DNA from: an uncultured Flavihumibacter sp.
GTDB taxonomy: Bacteria > Bacteroidota > Bacteroidia > Chitinophagales > Chitinophagaceae
Direction: 5' to 3'
DNA: 6,594 bases
Assembly: GCA_946481605.1 (NCBI GenBank)
Contig: CAMLPA010000186.1
Span: forward strand, 1-6,594
Position 1 is the stretch's first letter. Every line of letters begins with the position of its first letter. Below the pieces are notes generated by a model, which searched no databases, was not told the DNA's origin, and was given only the letters and a program-made list of their open reading frames with translations. The position numbers were made by a program, and so were the translations under genes. Shown here in pieces: positions 5,033 to 6,594 of this stretch.

Positions 5033-6594
5033 ATGAATAATTTTTACACAAACAACGGCAAAAGCCGTAACGGCATCGTATTGCCCATTCTTTTCGCCCT
5101 GATCTCCCTTTTCGCTACCACCGCACAGGCGCAATGTCCTTCCGGTTCCGTAGCCCCTACCAACTGGGCCACTTATAACAATGGAGATGTAGTATGTATT
5201 TCTTCTTCTTTCTCGGGTGGACTTACGCTTAACAATGGCGCTAAACTTTTTATCTCCAGTACCGGTTCCTTTACCGGACAACTTACCGCTAAACAAGGTT
5301 CAACAGTAGAAGTAGCCGTAGGGGGCACGTTTAGCCCTTCAGGTCTCTGGGATTTTAAAGGATCGCTGCTGAACTATGGCACGGCGGTACTGAACAATGC
5401 CAGTTTCAAAACAGGTGCAAGCATTCAGAACGAAGGCGCCATCAGCGGAAACAGCCTTCAGTATATGGATGGACCGCTTACTTTCTCCAACGCGGTATGC
5501 GGTACCATGAACATGCCTTCCCTGCAGGTGAAGAACAACGTTACTTTCAATAACAATGGCCGTCTTAACATCTCCGGTTCTTTTGAAGTACAGAGTGGCG
5601 GGAAATTTAATAACCGCGGTCGCCTCTATGTATCAGGAAATTCTGTGATTACCGGAAAAGTGTACAACGAATCATGGATGGTATTACAGGGAACGAACCT
5701 TAACCCTGGAGATTCCATTATTAACCTGCATTACCTCGTGATCAACGCAGGTCTTACCGTAGACAAGCCCATCCGCAACGAAGGATTGGTAATGGTGAAC
5801 GGTTTGGCTAACTTCAACGCAGCAGGAACCCTCCGTCAAACAAATACTTCCGCACTTTTCCGTATCGCCGGTGACATGACCCGCGACAACGTGAGCAACA
5901 CCGGAGGTAACCTATATGTGGGCGGAACCACCATTCACAACAACAACCAACTGAACGGACTGAATGCTTCCAACAAACTGAAAGTGAACAAGAGTATGAA
6001 TAACCTCGGTTCCAATGTTGTGGTGGATGCAGCTATGCCATTGTACGATACCACCAACTTTACCGATAGTTATGGCGCGCCACTTAATTGCCAGGCAACA
6101 GGTGCACCCACGCCGGTAAAGCTGAGCAGCTTTGAAGCCGCAGAGAAAAACGGTAAAGTGTACCTGAAGTGGACTACGGAAATGGAGTTGAACCACAATT
6201 ATTTTGAAGTGGAAACCGCAACCGATGGAAAGAATTTTACCTCCATCGAAAAAATCGCAGGCAAAGGAAATGCTTCCACACAACAGCAGTACACTGCCAT
6301 TCATACCCAACCCGCGGCTGGCTTCAATTTCTACCGCCTTAAAATTGTAGCCACCGACGGTACCGCGGAATACAGCAACGTGGTGAAACTGAATATGGGT
6401 TCCACACTCAGCGTTGAGCAGGTAAAAACTTACCCAAATCCTTTTATCGACCGCATCAATCTTGATGTGAAACTCGAAAAAGCACAACAGGTGCAAGTGT
6501 TGCTGGTAGACAATGCAGGAAAAGTGATGCAGTCGAAGAGCATGCAACTTTCCGCCGGTCGCCATACTGTTGAAGTGCCCAACCTGGCCGCTTA
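5033..6594 (+). CDS. secreted beta-solenoid-like surface protein with FN3-like domain and T9SS type A sorting domain (C-terminus cut by window edge)
   Basis: A probable cell-surface or released protein exported by Sec and then by the type IX secretion system. 520 residues are visible and the frame is open at the window end. Residues 1-33 form a signal peptide with likely cleavage AQA|QC. Residues about 36-345 are Gly/Asn-rich with short beta-forming units of roughly 18-20 residues, for example NNGRLNISGSFEVQSGGKF followed by NRGRLYVSGNSVITGKVY, suggesting a right-handed beta-helix or solenoid. Residues 361 to about 453 match the fibronectin-III-like module common before Bacteroidota sorting domains (PVKLSSFEA, KVYLKWTTEME, NYFEVE, GFNFYRLKIVATDG, EYSNVV). 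The T9SS type A domain begins near 463 with TYPNPF (466-471) and continues through DNAGKVM; I infer that about 15-25 residues are missing. Cys35 and Cys55 could pair in a disulfide; Cys156 and Cys353 are the other mature cysteines. No catalytic domain was recognised, so an adhesive or structural role is possible but unproven. Confidence 0.93.
   Translation, partial: MNNFYTNNGKSRNGIVLPILFALISLFATTAQAQCPSGSVAPTNWATYNNGDVVCISSSFSGGLTLNNGAKLFISSTGSFTGQLTAKQGSTVEVAVGGTFSPSGLWDFKGSLLNYGTAVLNNASFKTGASIQNEGAISGNSLQYMDGPLTFSNAVCGTMNMPSLQVKNNVTFNNNGRLNISGSFEVQSGGKFNNRGRLYVSGNSVITGKVYNESWMVLQGTNLNPGDSIINLHYLVINAGLTVDKPIRNEGLVMVNGLANFNAAGTLRQTNTSALFRIAGDMTRDNVSNTGGNLYVGGTTIHNNNQLNGLNASNKLKVNKSMNNLGSNVVVDAAMPLYDTTNFTDSYGAPLNCQATGAPTPVKLSSFEAAEKNGKVYLKWTTEMELNHNYFEVETATDGKNFTSIEKIAGKGNASTQQQYTAIHTQPAAGFNFYRLKIVATDGTAEYSNVVKLNMGSTLSVEQVKTYPNPFIDRINLDVKLEKAQQVQVLLVDNAGKVMQSKSMQLSAGRHTVEVPNLAA

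Noticed and set aside
5033..5140. Lipoprotein reading of the T9SS cargo N-terminus through Cys35
   Set aside because: The residues before Cys35 are AQAQ, which do not fit a lipobox, whereas AQA|Q is a good signal peptidase I site and T9SS cargo normally uses that route.
5912..6565. 217-codon minus-strand open frame near the right edge
   Set aside because: It lies opposite the FN3-like and T9SS sorting domains, which are clearly recognisable on the plus strand; the antisense product is Cys/His/Phe-rich with no motif.

Overview
The window reads as chromosomal DNA of a member of the Bacteroidota, most likely Chitinophagales/Chitinophagaceae (the phylum is firm, the family is inferred). The evidence is a TonB-dependent receptor with an N-terminal carboxypeptidase-regulatory-like domain, a secreted protein ending in a type IX secretion (T9SS) sorting domain with a YPNP motif, TAnnTTTG-type promoter -7 elements, and start codons without strong Shine-Dalgarno sequences. 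No rRNA, tRNA, insertion sequence, CRISPR array or phage gene was seen.

Left half, minus strand (1-3400): three genes read right to left, apparently as one transcript. A TPR-repeat probable lipoprotein (2585-3400) is followed after 36 bp by ribulose-phosphate 3-epimerase, rpe (1889-2548), and after another 11 bp by an orphan TonB-dependent outer-membrane receptor (1877 to beyond base 1, C-terminus missing). The receptor occupies almost the whole left third of the window as one uninterrupted frame.

Centre (3401-3546): a divergent intergenic region with two candidate promoters whose -7 elements overlap by two bases, one per strand.

Right half, plus strand (3547-6594): a small four-helix membrane protein of a cytochrome-b-like Bacteroidota family (3547-4014), a strong stem-loop terminator (4033-4079), cytidylate kinase cmk with a GTG start (4126-4812), a 220-bp intergenic region with a good promoter and a leader of about 180 nt, and finally a large secreted protein (5033 to beyond 6594) with a signal peptide, a beta-solenoid-like repeat region, a fibronectin-III-like domain and the start of a T9SS type A sorting domain.

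The genes do not form an obvious dedicated system. rpe (pentose phosphate pathway) and cmk (pyrimidine nucleotide salvage) are housekeeping enzymes, while the TonB receptor, TPR lipoprotein and T9SS cargo belong to the cell envelope. I found no convincing evidence of a new biological system. The points most worth following are the uncharacterised membrane protein with conserved histidines, the orphan TonB receptor in tight linkage with rpe, and the architecture of the T9SS cargo.
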